A stretch of 64,000 nt of DNA from an uncultured beta proteobacterium (GTDB lineage: Bacteria > Pseudomonadota > Gammaproteobacteria > Burkholderiales > SG8-39). Position numbers and translations under genes: made by a program. Below the pieces are notes generated by a model. That model had not been told where the DNA came from. It did no database searches and saw only the letters and a program-made list of their open reading frames with translations. The stretch is from positions 1 through 64,000 of the forward strand of contig CAIOLO010000089.1 of NCBI GenBank assembly GCA_903859155.1, in the 5' to 3' direction. Shown piece by piece: positions 16,720-29,487 of this stretch (position 1 is its first letter; each line of letters starts with the position of its first letter).

Positions 16720-17688
16720 TTACTCAGGCTTGACCTTGGCGAGTTTTGTCAGCCGGCCCGCGAGTTCACGATCCACCTTGAGGAATCTGCCGAATTCCTC
16801 CGGCGAGCCGGCCTTGAATTCCACGGAACCGGGAATCAGGAATTTCTCGCCGAAGGCGGTGTCGGCGAGCACCTTGTTGATCTCCGTATTCAGCCTTTGA
16901 ACGATATCGCGCGACGTACCTGTTGGCGCAAATGCGCCGACCCATCCGCGAAAGTCCATGTCGTAGCCCAATTCCGCGAATGAGGGGACATCCGGCAGGT
17001 TGCGGTAGCGGTTGGGACCGATGGTGGCAAGCACCTTGATCTTGCCGGCTCTGGCAAGGCTGGTCAGCGCTCCCGAGGCATTGAGCATGACCTGTCCTTC
17101 ACCCGCTATGATCGATTGCATGGCCGCGCTCGACGCCTTGTACGGCAGTTCCAGGAATTTGACATTGAAGGTGCCCTCCACCCAGGCACGGTATAGATCC
17201 GAAAAACTGCCTGGCCCCCAGGTGCTCCAGACCAGTGACTCCGGCTTTGCCCTTGCCATTTCGATCAGTTCGCGCAGCGAATTCACCGGCACCGTGGCGC
17301 TCACCATGATGGACGCGGCGATCACCCCCATGTTGGCGACGGGCGCGAGGTCGCGCAGCGGTTCGTAAGGCAGTTTCGAATAGAAGTAAGGGTTGAGCGA
17401 AACCGGCGCACCCTGCGTGACCGACAAGGTGTAACCGTCAGGGGCGGACCTGATTACGGCTTCCATGCCGATGATGCCGTTGGCGCCGACACGGTTCTCC
17501 ACCACCCAGGGCTGTCCCAGAGCAAGGCTCATTGGCTGCGCCATGGCGCGCGACAGGATATCGGGCGGCGCGCCTGCGGCGCCTGGGATGATGATATGCA
17601 CCGGCTTGGTAGGGTAGCTCTGGGCCCACGCCAGATGTGCGGCCAGCAGCAATGCGACCAATGGGGCGAGGCGAAAGATTGATTTCAT
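16720..17688 (-). CDS. Bug/TctC-family periplasmic solute-binding protein
   Basis: A 322-residue exported protein with a signal peptide ending near LAWAQ. Family motifs are YPTKPVHIIIPGAAGAPPDILSR, VVENRVGANGIIG and APDGYTLS. It is the third Bug gene flanking the MaoC/CoA-transferase cluster and is convergent with it. It may bind another substrate of the same pathway. No transporter membrane subunits are adjacent. Confidence 0.87.
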   Translation of the reverse strand: MKSIFRLAPLVALLLAAHLAWAQSYPTKPVHIIIPGAAGAPPDILSRAMAQPMSLALGQPWVVENRVGANGIIGMEAVIRSAPDGYTLSVTQGAPVSLNPYFYSKLPYEPLRDLAPVANMGVIAASIMVSATVPVNSLRELIEMARAKPESLVWSTWGPGSFSDLYRAWVEGTFNVKFLELPYKASSAAMQSIIAGEGQVMLNASGALTSLARAGKIKVLATIGPNRYRNLPDVPSFAELGYDMDFRGWVGAFAPTGTSRDIVQRLNTEINKVLADTAFGEKFLIPGSVEFKAGSPEEFGRFLKVDRELAGRLTKLAKVKPE

Positions 17689-17718
17689 CCCGATTTCCTT
17701 TTCCGATCGTGCGGCTAT

Positions 17719-17766
17719 TAGAACAAGGATTTAAGGGAGCCGCCATGGCTCCTTGTGTCGTGTTCT
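17719..17766. promoter_or_regulatory. Hairpin-forming sequence upstream of terC
   Basis: ACAAGGA (17723) can pair with TCCTTGT (to 17756). An alternative inner stem, AAGGGAGCC with GGCTCCTT, overlaps it. The element lies 190-240 bp before the TerC start and 31 bp before the leftward Bug gene start. Its role is unknown. It lacks the T-run of a terminator and the GGGGAGUA core of the yybP-ykoY manganese riboswitch. Confidence 0.3.
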
Positions 17767-17957
17767 TGAGCCGATGACGCCTGGAAGGGAATCTCAATAC
17801 ATCTAAAAAATGGAACTTATTTACAAAAACATTCGAATGGTTAGAGTGGTATCCGCCCCTTATACTCTCTCATCCAAGCAGAGGAAACCGGGTTGCTGCG
17901 CCGAATTACGGCCTGTTTCCCTGAGACTGGAAACCACCGACGAAGGCGGGACACAAG

Positions 17958-18932
17958 ATGGAATCGATAGGAACCTGGTACTGGTATCTGGGATTTGCGG
18001 TGTTTGTGCTCCTGGCCATCGTCGTGGATCTGGTGGTGCTGGAATCCAAAGGGGCAAGCAAGGTCTCCTTCCGACAGGCGCTCGCGTGGTCGATGATCTG
18101 GATATCCCTGGCCCTGGTGTTCAATGCCTTGTTGTGGTTTTACCTGGACGGAAAGCTCGGCCGGGAGGTTGCCAACCGCAGCGCCACCGAATTCTTCACC
18201 GGCTATCTGCTGGAGAAATCGCTCGCCGTGGACAATCTGTTCGTATTCCTGATGCTGTTCACGTTCTTCGGGGTGCAGCCTATGCTGCAGCGCCGTGTGT
18301 TGATCATCGGCGTTGTCGGCGCGATCGTGCTGCGCGCGGTCATGATCCTGATCGGAGCATGGCTGATCGCCCAGTTCCACTGGGTTCTCTATCTGTTTGG
18401 CCTGATTCTTCTGGTGACCGGCGTCAAGATGCTGATGTTCGCTGAAGTCGAGCCGGACATGAACCGCAACCCGATCCTGCTATGGATGCGAAAGCACATG
18501 CGCATCACCGATGAATACCAAGGGGAACGGTTCTCGATCGTGAAGGAGGGGAATCGATGGTTCACGCCTCTCTTCGTGGTTGTGGCCATGGTCGCCATCA
18601 CCGACGTGATTTTTGCGGTGGACAGCATACCGGCCATTTTCGCCATCACGCTGGACCCCTTCATAGTGCTGACATCCAACGTCTTCGCGGTGCTCGGCCT
18701 GCGGGCGATGTACTTCATGCTGGCCGACCTGGCGGACCGCTTCCACCTGCTCAAGTACGGCATCGCTTTCATCCTGATATTCATCGGCATCAAGATGTTG
18801 CTGCTCGATATCTACAAGATTCCAGTAGGGTTTGCTTTGTCGGTTGTCGGCATCGTGCTCGCGATCTCCATGCTGGCGAGCATCTGGATTACCCGAAAGC
18901 CCAGGGCAAGATCGGCGGGGACCCGATCATGA
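17958..18932 (+). CDS. TerC-family integral membrane protein
   Basis: A 324-residue protein with about nine membrane segments. The family signatures are EFFTGYLLEKSLAVDNLFVFLMLF and AITDVIFAVDSIPAIFAIT, whose acidic residues are thought to bind metal. TerC/Alx proteins are linked to manganese export, metalation of exported proteins and tellurite or pH stress. The start MESIGTWYWYLGF is the usual one. It stands alone between divergent and convergent neighbours. Confidence 0.92.
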   Translation: MESIGTWYWYLGFAVFVLLAIVVDLVVLESKGASKVSFRQALAWSMIWISLALVFNALLWFYLDGKLGREVANRSATEFFTGYLLEKSLAVDNLFVFLMLFTFFGVQPMLQRRVLIIGVVGAIVLRAVMILIGAWLIAQFHWVLYLFGLILLVTGVKMLMFAEVEPDMNRNPILLWMRKHMRITDEYQGERFSIVKEGNRWFTPLFVVVAMVAITDVIFAVDSIPAIFAITLDPFIVLTSNVFAVLGLRAMYFMLADLADRFHLLKYGIAFILIFIGIKMLLLDIYKIPVGFALSVVGIVLAISMLASIWITRKPRARSAGTRS

Positions 18933-19051
18933 GGCGGGGCACGCTGCGCCGGTTATTCCCTGCCTGAATCCGGCCCTCGCTGCCGGCTGCGCGTTTCCCT
19001 CTGATCTGGGGGGGTACGAGGGGGCGAAGGCTCCCTTGTTTCAGGACTACG

Positions 19052-19981
19052 CTAGCTGTTCCCGAGTTGTATTCCGGCAAGCAGCCAGCCGTTATTGCCT
19101 TCACGCGACTTGACCAGATGCCATATTTCGTCAACGGATTCCGATGGAATGCCGGGGCCCTCGCTGACCAATCCGGTGAAACGCACACTGACCACATAAC
19201 GGGCAGCCTCTTCTGCGACATCCAGGACCTGGGCATTGATGTTGATCACGTCCGTATTCTGGGTGGCATTGCCGCGCTCGTCGATGTTCATCTTCAGCTC
19301 GGCGAACATTTCCGGCGTGGTGAAGTCGCGGATGTCGTCGAGATTGCGGGCGTCGTTGGCCGCCTGCAGGCGGATGAAGTTGATCTTGGCATTGCGCTCA
19401 AAGGCGGGCACATCGAATTCCGCCGGAATGTGTCCGGACGGCGTGCCCACGGACGTCATCTCCCTGGTCACCGCTGCAGAACCCGGCATCGACACATCGT
19501 GCGCCCGCATCAACGGTGCCGCGTTCGGTGCTCCCGAAGCGGCGGACTTGAACGTACCACTATCCGCACCTGCGCCGGCCAGCGCCGGTTGCGCTCCGGC
19601 AGCGCGCCGCCGCATGACCAGGCCGATGACGACTATGACGGCCATGACCAGCAAGCCGATCATCAGCATCGATGCCAGTTCTTCGCCAAAGCCGAAGTGG
19701 GACGCAAGGGCAGCCAGTCCGATGCCGGCGGCCAGACCGGCAAGCGGCCCCATCCAGGATGACTTGGGCTGTGCCGCGGCCGCGGCGCCCGCCGCGGGAG
19801 CTTTTGCGTTCGCGGTTTGAGCGGGCGCCGCTGTGGCAGCAGGAGATTTGTCGGGCGTGCCCATCTGTCGTTGCATGCCGGTGGACTTGCCGCCACCGAG
19901 ACGCTTGGCGGCGTCGGCCTCCCCCACGGCCATGGTCAGGCCAAGCGTCAGTACCAAAGCCAGCAACGAGAATAATTTCAT
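19052..19981 (-). CDS. Tim44-like domain membrane protein
   Basis: A 309-residue protein. An N-terminal signal peptide (ends near GEADA) is followed by a low-complexity Ala/Pro linker, then membrane segments around residues 75-130. The C-terminal Tim44-like domain (about residues 180-309) includes NFIRLQAANDARNLDDIRDFTTPEMFAELK and DEIWHLVKSREGNNGWLLAGIQ. The start was placed at MKLFSLL (19981), after AAGGTGA, instead of the ORF start at 20104. Function is unknown. Tim44-like proteins are usually membrane-associated, and this one may act in envelope assembly. Confidence 0.82.
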   Translation of the reverse strand: MKLFSLLALVLTLGLTMAVGEADAAKRLGGGKSTGMQRQMGTPDKSPAATAAPAQTANAKAPAAGAAAAAQPKSSWMGPLAGLAAGIGLAALASHFGFGEELASMLMIGLLVMAVIVVIGLVMRRRAAGAQPALAGAGADSGTFKSAASGAPNAAPLMRAHDVSMPGSAAVTREMTSVGTPSGHIPAEFDVPAFERNAKINFIRLQAANDARNLDDIRDFTTPEMFAELKMNIDERGNATQNTDVININAQVLDVAEEAARYVVSVRFTGLVSEGPGIPSESVDEIWHLVKSREGNNGWLLAGIQLGNS

Positions 19982-20254
19982 CGAGTTCACCTTTGAGATT
20001 GAGTCAGACGGCAAAAACGATAGCCTCTTGTTATCGTAAATTAAAACAGAATTATTTATATCGATACTTCGTAAAAAACTGATGATTGCGGCCCGGTCCG
20101 TCAAATCGCGAGCCCGATCTCAGCCGGACGCTTCCCCGCCGAAATATGCCGCGGCACACCGGGGACCGTGCCGAACGCGGCGGGCGATGCCGTGCCCGCG
20201 GCCAGGCGAGCTGCTACAGAGTCCGGCCCGCGCGCAAAACAAAGACGCGCCAAA

Positions 20255-21265
20255 TCACGTATCCGCGCGTTTTTTCACGCGTCGGGCACCGACCGTCTTT
20301 TTTGGAGTCGGGTCAGGCGCAGTCCGGTGTCGGGAATTGCTCGCAGGTTGCACGCTCCCGCGCACGTTGCCGAAAAGATCCTGCTGCGCCGCCTGGCTCA
20401 TGGCCACCGTTGCCGGGTGCTTGAGCCTGCGTTCCGTGGTTATGGCATAGAGTTGTTCAACCACAGACTCGATCTTGCCGACCGGGTGGACCCCATACTG
20501 CGCACAGACGTAGCCGGAAATGGCGGTTGGCGCCGCGAACAACCCCGCACCGCCCTGACCAAATGCCTTTAACAGGGCGATATCGTCGAATTCACCGACG
20601 ATGCGGGGATGAAGGTCCTGGTCTTCGAACCATTGCATCAGGCGGGCGCGCACCGCGACGCCTTCGCCGGGCATCAGAAACGGGGTGTCCGTGAGCGAGG
20701 CGGGAAATTTGCCGCGCAGGGACTTAATCAGTTGCGGCGCGCCGAAGATGGTCAGGTCGCTTTCTCCGAGCAGGTGGCTGTATCCGCGCACATTGACCTC
20801 GGTCGGCATCGGCCGGTCAGCGATGACGATGTCGAGCCGGTGTACCGCCAGATCCGCGAGCAGGGTCGTCAGCCGGCCTTCGCGGCAGATCAGGCGCACC
20901 GGCTCCTGCAGCCGCATCGCCGGCTCGACCACCCTGTAGGCCACGGATTTGGGCACCGAGTCGGCTATGCCCACCATGAAAGGCAGCAGCTTGCGCATTG
21001 ACTGGTCGCGCGCGACCTCCAATAGCTCGTCGCCGAGGCTGAAAATTTCATCCGCGTAGCCGAGGATGCGGCGGCCGGTCTCGGTCAGTTCCAGGCCGCG
21101 TCCGGCGCGGCGCAGCAGTTCGGCGCCGATGACCTGCTCCAGGTCGCGCAGTTGGACGCTGATCGACTGCGGGGTCACATGCAATTGTTCGCTGGCGCGG
21201 GCAATGCTGCCTGAGCGCGCGACGGCCCAGAAATAGCGCAAGTGCTTGAAATTGAGTGAGGCCAT
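20255..21265 (-). CDS. nhaR: LysR-family regulator, NhaR-like
   Basis: A 336-residue LysR protein. The helix-turn-helix lies in GSIARASEQLHVTPQSISVQLRDLE. The remainder resembles E. coli NhaR closely by eye: LNFKHLRYFWAVARSGS, RAGRGLELTETGR, PGEGVAVRARLMQWFEDQDLHPRIVGEFDDIALLKAFG. NhaR activates the Na+/H+ antiporter gene nhaA and envelope functions in response to Na+. No nhaA is present here, so the targets may differ. A basic tail of about 30 residues (DPTPKKTVGARRVKKRADT) extends beyond the usual length. Confidence 0.85.
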   Translation of the reverse strand: MASLNFKHLRYFWAVARSGSIARASEQLHVTPQSISVQLRDLEQVIGAELLRRAGRGLELTETGRRILGYADEIFSLGDELLEVARDQSMRKLLPFMVGIADSVPKSVAYRVVEPAMRLQEPVRLICREGRLTTLLADLAVHRLDIVIADRPMPTEVNVRGYSHLLGESDLTIFGAPQLIKSLRGKFPASLTDTPFLMPGEGVAVRARLMQWFEDQDLHPRIVGEFDDIALLKAFGQGGAGLFAAPTAISGYVCAQYGVHPVGKIESVVEQLYAITTERRLKHPATVAMSQAAQQDLFGNVRGSVQPASNSRHRTAPDPTPKKTVGARRVKKRADT

Positions 21266-21377
21266 GGAAATCCAATAATAAGAAAAATACTAACTGTTAT
21301 TAAATTATATTCGATTTGTTGGATGTCATCGACATGCCCAGAATGCGCAGCGTCTTCACCACAACAGGAGCGCAAAA

Positions 21378-21782
21378 ATGCAGATCGATATCCAGTCAAG
21401 AGGCTTTACTCTGACCGAAAGCCTGCGCCGGCATGCCGAAAGACGGCTTCAATTCGCGATCGGGCCGATGAGCGAGAACCTGCGCGCCATCGCGATGCGT
21501 CTCTCGGATGAAAACGGCCCGCGCGGCGGTGAGGACAAACTCTGCCGCATACAGGCAAGCCTGGCCGGCGCGCCGCCCGTCGTGATCGAGGATGTTCAAT
21601 CCAACCTGTATGTTGCCATCGACCGTGCCGCGGATCGCCTGGGCAGGACGGTTGCGAGAAGGCTGCACAGGCAGAGAAGAGCCCGCCGCTCTTTGGGCCG
21701 GGCAGGACTCGCCGATCGTGTCCTTGCTCCGGAGAGCATCGAAGATCTTCCGCAATCCGGCGCACTGCGCATCTGCAATTGA
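21378..21782 (+). CDS. HPF/RaiA-like ribosome-associated protein
   Basis: A 134-residue protein with the N-terminal beta-alpha-beta pattern of sigma-54-modulation/HPF proteins (MQIDIQSRGFTLTESLRRHAERRL, then YVAIDRAADRLGRTVARRL). Such proteins bind the 30S subunit and cause ribosome hibernation under stress. The tail is unusually Arg-rich. CAGGAG precedes the ATG. It is divergent from nhaR and is followed by htpX, so the neighbourhood looks like stress response. Confidence 0.78.
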   Translation: MQIDIQSRGFTLTESLRRHAERRLQFAIGPMSENLRAIAMRLSDENGPRGGEDKLCRIQASLAGAPPVVIEDVQSNLYVAIDRAADRLGRTVARRLHRQRRARRSLGRAGLADRVLAPESIEDLPQSGALRICN

Positions 21783-21836
21783 TTCTTTCCGGATGAACCT
21801 GCCGGAATCTTTCGCATTTTTTCAGGGAGTTTGTTC

Positions 21837-22748
21837 ATGAAACGCATTGCATTGTTCCTGCTGACCAACCTTGCAGTGTTGGTCACGCTTTCCGTGGTGG
21901 TCCATCTTTTCGGCTTCGACCGGTTCATCAGTGCCCAGGGGCTCGATTTCTCCGGCCTGCTCGCCTTTGCCGCGGTATTCGGCTTTGGGGGCGCGTTTTT
22001 CTCTCTGGCCATATCCAAGTGGTCGGCGAAGATGGCCGTCGGGGCGCGAGTGATAGAAACACCGTCGAACTCCACGGAGGCGTGGCTGCTCAGCACCGTG
22101 GCGCGGCAAGCCAGTGCGGCGGGGATCGGCATGCCGGAAGTTGCAATCTATGAAGCCGATGAAGTCAACGCCTTCGCCACCGGCATGAATCGCAACAATG
22201 CCCTGGTGGCAGTCTCGACCGGCCTGCTGCAGCGTATGACGCGCGCCGAAGCCGAGGCGGTGCTCGGCCACGAAGTGTCGCATGTGGCGAACGGCGACAT
22301 GGTGACCCTTGCGCTGATCCAGGGCATCGTCAATACCTTCGTCATCGTCATCGCACGTGCCGTCGGCTGGTTCGTCGACCGAGTCGTGCTGAAGAACGAG
22401 GAGGGGCCCGGCGTCGGCTATTACGTGACTTTCTTTGTGCTGGAGATTGCGCTGGGCATTCTCGCCTCGGGCATCGTCATGTGGTTTTCGCGCCGCCGTG
22501 AGTTTCGCGCGGATGCCGGGGGTGCCGGGCTGGCGGGTTGCGCGGCGATGATTGCTGCGCTTGAAAAGCTCAAGGCGCTGAGTGAAGAGTCGCGCCTGCC
22601 TGAGCGGGTGGCCGCCTTCGGAATATCCGGCAGGAGAGGCGGCTGGATGCAGTTCTTTGCGACCCATCCGCCGCTCGAGGACCGCATCGCCGCCTTGCGC
22701 GCGGCGGAAATTCCAAAGTTCCTGGGCGTGTCGTCGCAGTTTCGTTGA
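21837..22748 (+). CDS. htpX: HtpX membrane zinc metalloprotease
   Basis: A 303-residue inner-membrane M48 protease. The active-site zinc motif is HEVSH (in [14 protein letters not shown]). There are N-terminal membrane segments ([23 protein letters not shown]) and the downstream glutamate ligand region [13 protein letters not shown]. HtpX removes misfolded membrane proteins together with FtsH. I chose ATG 21837 over TTG 21831; AGGGAG lies upstream. Confidence 0.94.
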   Translation: MKRIALFLLTNLAVLVTLSVVVHLFGFDRFISAQGLDFSGLLAFAAVFGFGGAFFSLAISKWSAKMAVGARVIETPSNSTEAWLLSTVARQASAAGIGMPEVAIYEADEVNAFATGMNRNNALVAVSTGLLQRMTRAEAEAVLGHEVSHVANGDMVTLALIQGIVNTFVIVIARAVGWFVDRVVLKNEEGPGVGYYVTFFVLEIALGILASGIVMWFSRRREFRADAGGAGLAGCAAMIAALEKLKALSEESRLPERVAAFGISGRRGGWMQFFATHPPLEDRIAALRAAEIPKFLGVSSQFR

Positions 22749-22783
22749 GAGTGGCCAGGGGGCTGGAAACAGAAGCTGTGCAG

Positions 22784-23169
22784 CTATTCCACTTTCATCC
22801 CGCTTTCCTTCACCACCTTGGCCCATTTTGCAAGCTCGGCGAGCATGAACTGACCGAACTCCTCGGGCAAATTGTCCGCCGGTTCCGAGCCGTCGGTCTC
22901 CGGCTGGTTCAATATTTTTATCAATTCAGCGTGCAGCCGCGTGACGATGGGGTGATCAGGCGGATTGGCCGGCTGGGGTAATCCTGCTGTGCCACGACAG
23001 GTATGACAAGGCGAAGGCTCGGCGGAAAGAGCGCAGCGCACAAAAAAGCACGGCAGATGCTTGTTATGGACAGGCGCCGCCTCAAGGCGCAGCGGCCATC
23101 AAAGCAAGACCCCGGATACCGTGCGGCAGGGCTGTGGCAAAGGATTCGACAGGGGGGTGCACACAACAT
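22784..23169 (-). pseudogene. Bug/TctC solute-binding protein gene with large internal deletion
   Basis: Two parts of one Bug gene survive in different frames. The N-terminal part has a signal-peptide-like run and VVAQQDYPSRPIRLITP. The C-terminal part reads HPIVTRLHAELIKIL, then PEEFGQFMLAELAKWAKVVKESGMKVE, the usual Bug ending. They abut near 22965-22985, so roughly 200 codons are missing and the join is out of frame. The start is uncertain. This is a decayed relative of the six intact Bug genes in the window. Confidence 0.75.
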
Positions 23170-23280
23170 ATAGATATTGCCGCATACTCGGCTCCTTGCC
23201 CCTGTCAATTGCCGACAGCCGATTACCGACATGCCGATTACCGCACCGGTTTGCCGAAGATCGCCAAGTCTTAACCTATG

Positions 23281-23328
23281 TCAAAGGGGCACCGCAATTC
23301 CACAATAGAGTGTCGCTGGCCCCTTTGA
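23281..23328. promoter_or_regulatory. 10-bp inverted repeat in the leader of the PFOR gene
   Basis: TCAAAGGGGC (23281-23290) and GCCCCTTTGA (23319-23328) are perfect inverted repeats 28 bp apart, 43 bp before the PFOR start codon. They could be an operator pair or an RNA stem near the ribosome binding site (AAGGA at 23359). No FNR box was found here. Confidence 0.5.
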
Positions 23329-23370
23329 GGGGGGAGGCGTAGGCACGCCGGTTGTCTTAAGGATATTTCG

Positions 23371-26982
<3,612 letters not shown>

Positions 26983-26986
26983 CCCC

Positions 26987-28009
26987 ATGACAACGTCCCC
27001 GAACGCAACTGATTCCGTCGATCTTTCGACCCGCTACCTCGGCCTGGATTTGCCGCATCCGTTCGTGCCCGGCGCCTCGCCGATGATGGACGACCTCGAC
27101 ACGGTGCGCCGGCTCGAGGATGCCGGTGCTGCGGCCATCGTGATGCGTTCGTTGTTCGAAGAGCAGATCGAGCAGGAGCAGGGGCGCACGCTGTACGACA
27201 TCGATTCGAACCTCAACTCGTTCTCCGAGGCGAGTTCGTTTTTCCCTCGCCCGGCCGAGTTCCGGCTCGGCCCCCAGGCCTATCTGGACCAGATCCGCCA
27301 GATCAAGGAGGCGGTGAAGGTGCCGGTGATCGCCTCGCTCAACGGCATTACCGCGACAGGCTGGCTGGAATACGCGAAGCTCATCGAACAGGCGGGCGCC
27401 GACGCACTGGAACTCAACGTCTACTACGTGGCCACGAACCCTGACGAGGACGGCGCCGCTGTCGAGCGCCGCACCGTCGACATTGTGCGCACCGTGAAGC
27501 GCGCGGTGCGGATTCCGATCGCGGTAAAGCTGTCGCCGTTCTTCTCGTCGCTGGCGAATTTCGCGGCTTCTCTGGAGGCGGCGGGTGCCGACGGCCTGGT
27601 GCTTTTCAACCGCTTCTACCAGCCGGATATCGACATTGAGGCGCTGGAGATCCGCAACGAATTGCACCTGTCGGACTCCTCCGAGCTGTTGTTGCGGCTG
27701 CGCTGGCTGGCGATTCTTTCGGCGCAGCGCAAAATGGACCTCTCGGTCTCCGGCGGCGTGCACACGCCGGCCGACGCCGTCAAGGCGGTGATGGCGGGGG
27801 CGCGCTCGGTGCAGGTGGTTTCGGCGCTGCTGAAAAACGGCCCGCAGCAGCTGGTGTCGCTGCGCGCCGGCCTCGCCCGCCTGCTCGAGGAGCGCGGTTA
27901 TGCCTCGCTCAAGGAAATGCATGGCTGCATGAACCTGGCGCGCTGTCCCGACCCGGCGGCGTTCGAGCGCGGCAACTACATGCGGATCCTGCAGAACTGG
28001 CAGGCCTGA
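26987..28009 (+). CDS. Dihydroorotate-dehydrogenase-like FMN protein
   Basis: A 340-residue TIM-barrel protein of the DHOD-like family, with the conserved N-terminus LSTRYLGLDLPHPFVPGASPM, NVYYVATNP, VKLSPFFSSLANFA and SGGVHTPADAVKAVMAGARSVQVVSALL. Genes of this type commonly stand next to nifJ. Whether it is a true dihydroorotate dehydrogenase or a flavoprotein serving the PFOR is unresolved; its position 4 bp after PFOR favours a joint role. An extended Cys-containing C-terminus (MHGCMNLARCPDP) is present. Confidence 0.85.
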   Translation: MTTSPNATDSVDLSTRYLGLDLPHPFVPGASPMMDDLDTVRRLEDAGAAAIVMRSLFEEQIEQEQGRTLYDIDSNLNSFSEASSFFPRPAEFRLGPQAYLDQIRQIKEAVKVPVIASLNGITATGWLEYAKLIEQAGADALELNVYYVATNPDEDGAAVERRTVDIVRTVKRAVRIPIAVKLSPFFSSLANFAASLEAAGADGLVLFNRFYQPDIDIEALEIRNELHLSDSSELLLRLRWLAILSAQRKMDLSVSGGVHTPADAVKAVMAGARSVQVVSALLKNGPQQLVSLRAGLARLLEERGYASLKEMHGCMNLARCPDPAAFERGNYMRILQNWQA

Positions 28010-28108
28010 GGCTTAGGCCTCCCGGCAGGAATCCGCTTCCCTTCTTGCAACGGGCTGCAGGTGAGCCGGTTTGCGATCGCCTCCATGCCGAATCGAGCTT
28101 TAAAAAAA

Positions 28109-28122
28109 ATGATTTACATCAA
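28109..28122. promoter_or_regulatory. FNR box (ATGATTTACATCAA) upstream of narK1
   Basis: The site matches TTGAT-N4-ATCAA at 9 of 10 positions. Its centre is 72 bp before the narK1 start. A box centred at -41.5 would place transcription start near 28157 and leave a leader of about 30 nt. It is the only such box I see before the narK1K2GHJI unit. Confidence 0.7.
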
Positions 28123-28187
28123 AGCCGCGCCGATATCGATTCCCCTACTCTTGGCTCGACAATGTTCGGAGCGAGAAAAGGGAGGAA

Positions 28188-29456
28188 ATGGTGGCCTCAA
28201 AAGCTTACAAAGGCTGGTCGGTCGTAACGGCGAGCACAACGGCGTTTACGGTTTGTTTCATGGTATGGATGATGTTTGCCGTGATCGGCATTCCGATCAA
28301 GCAAAATCTCGGGCTCAATGAAACGCAGTTCGGCATTCTGGTGGCCCTGCCGGTTCTGACCGGCTCGCTGATCCGCCTGCCGCTGGGTATGTGGACCGAC
28401 CGGTTCGGCGGACGAATCGTGTTTTTCATCCTGATGTTGTCCACGGTCTTCCCAATCTGGTTTATTTCGCAGGCCACTGAATTCTGGCACTTCCTGGTGA
28501 CCGGCCTGTTCGTCGGCGTGGCCGGCGGTTCCTTCACGGTCGGCATCGCCTACTGCGCGCGCTGGTTTCCGCGGGAGCGTCAGGGGCTTGCCATGGGCAT
28601 CTTCGGCGCGGGCAACACGGGCGCGGCGGTCAATAAGCTGGTGGCTCCGAGCATCGTGGTGGCATTCGGCTGGGCGATGGTGCCGCAAGTGTACGCATTG
28701 CTCATGTTGGTCACCGCCATTGCATTCTGGTTTTTTACCTATACGGATGAAGATCATTCCACGGGCGCCACCGAGGTCACCGTCCGCGAGCAGTTGGCTG
28801 TGTTGAAGGACCCCAAGGTTTGGCGGTACAGCCAGTACTATTCGATCGTCTTCGGCGGTTACGTCGCGCTGTCCTTGTGGATGACCAAGTACTACATATC
28901 CGAGTACGGCTTCGACATCCAACTGGCGGCTCTGCTCGCCGCCGCTTTCAGCATTCCCGGGGGGGTGCTGCGCGCGGTCGGCGGCTGGTTCTCCGACAAG
29001 TACGGCGCGCATACCATCACCTGGTGGGTGTTGTGGATCTCACTGGTCTGCCTGTTCTTCCTGTCTTATCCGCAAACCGATCTCACGATTAACACCGTGG
29101 ACGGTCCCAAGGCCTTCCATATCGGGCTCAATGCGACGGCATTCACCATCATCATGTTTTCGATGGGAGTTGCGTTCGCGATAGGCAAGGCCTCGGTCTT
29201 CAAGTACATCTCCGACGACTATCCGGGAAACATCGGCGTGGTGTCCGGCGTGGTTGGTCTGGCGGGCGGCATGGGCGGTTTCATCCTGCCCATCATGTTC
29301 GGCGCGCTCGTGGATCTGACCGGCGTGCGCTCCTCGGCGTTCATGCTGATGTTCGGCATCGTCTGGGTTTCTTTGATGTGGATGTACTTCACCGAAGTGC
29401 GGCCGATGGGCGCGGAATTGAGCCGCAAGCACCCAGAGCCAGCTCACTTTTCATGA
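28188..29456 (+). CDS. narK1: Nitrate/nitrite transporter, NarK1 type (MFS)
   Basis: A 422-residue major-facilitator protein with 12 predicted membrane segments. The nitrate-family features include PLGMWTDRFGGR between helices 2 and 3 and GNTGAAVNKL in the middle. The type I NarK proteins are nitrate/proton symporters. The ATG at 28188 is only 2 bp from GGAGG; the GTG at 28191 has better spacing and may be the real start. It is the first gene of the nar unit. Confidence 0.88.
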   Translation: MVASKAYKGWSVVTASTTAFTVCFMVWMMFAVIGIPIKQNLGLNETQFGILVALPVLTGSLIRLPLGMWTDRFGGRIVFFILMLSTVFPIWFISQATEFWHFLVTGLFVGVAGGSFTVGIAYCARWFPRERQGLAMGIFGAGNTGAAVNKLVAPSIVVAFGWAMVPQVYALLMLVTAIAFWFFTYTDEDHSTGATEVTVREQLAVLKDPKVWRYSQYYSIVFGGYVALSLWMTKYYISEYGFDIQLAALLAAAFSIPGGVLRAVGGWFSDKYGAHTITWWVLWISLVCLFFLSYPQTDLTINTVDGPKAFHIGLNATAFTIIMFSMGVAFAIGKASVFKYISDDYPGNIGVVSGVVGLAGGMGGFILPIMFGALVDLTGVRSSAFMLMFGIVWVSLMWMYFTEVRPMGAELSRKHPEPAHFS

Positions 29457-29487
29457 ACCACAAGTCCAACAGCCGGAGATTCAAATC

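Noticed and set aside
17800-17957. yybP-ykoY manganese riboswitch before terC
   Set aside because: The GGGGAGUA core and paired elements are not visible in the leader.
22748-23370. Intact small gene of 85 codons (22784-23041)
   Set aside because: It is the C-terminal piece of a deleted Bug gene, joined to an out-of-frame N-terminal piece.
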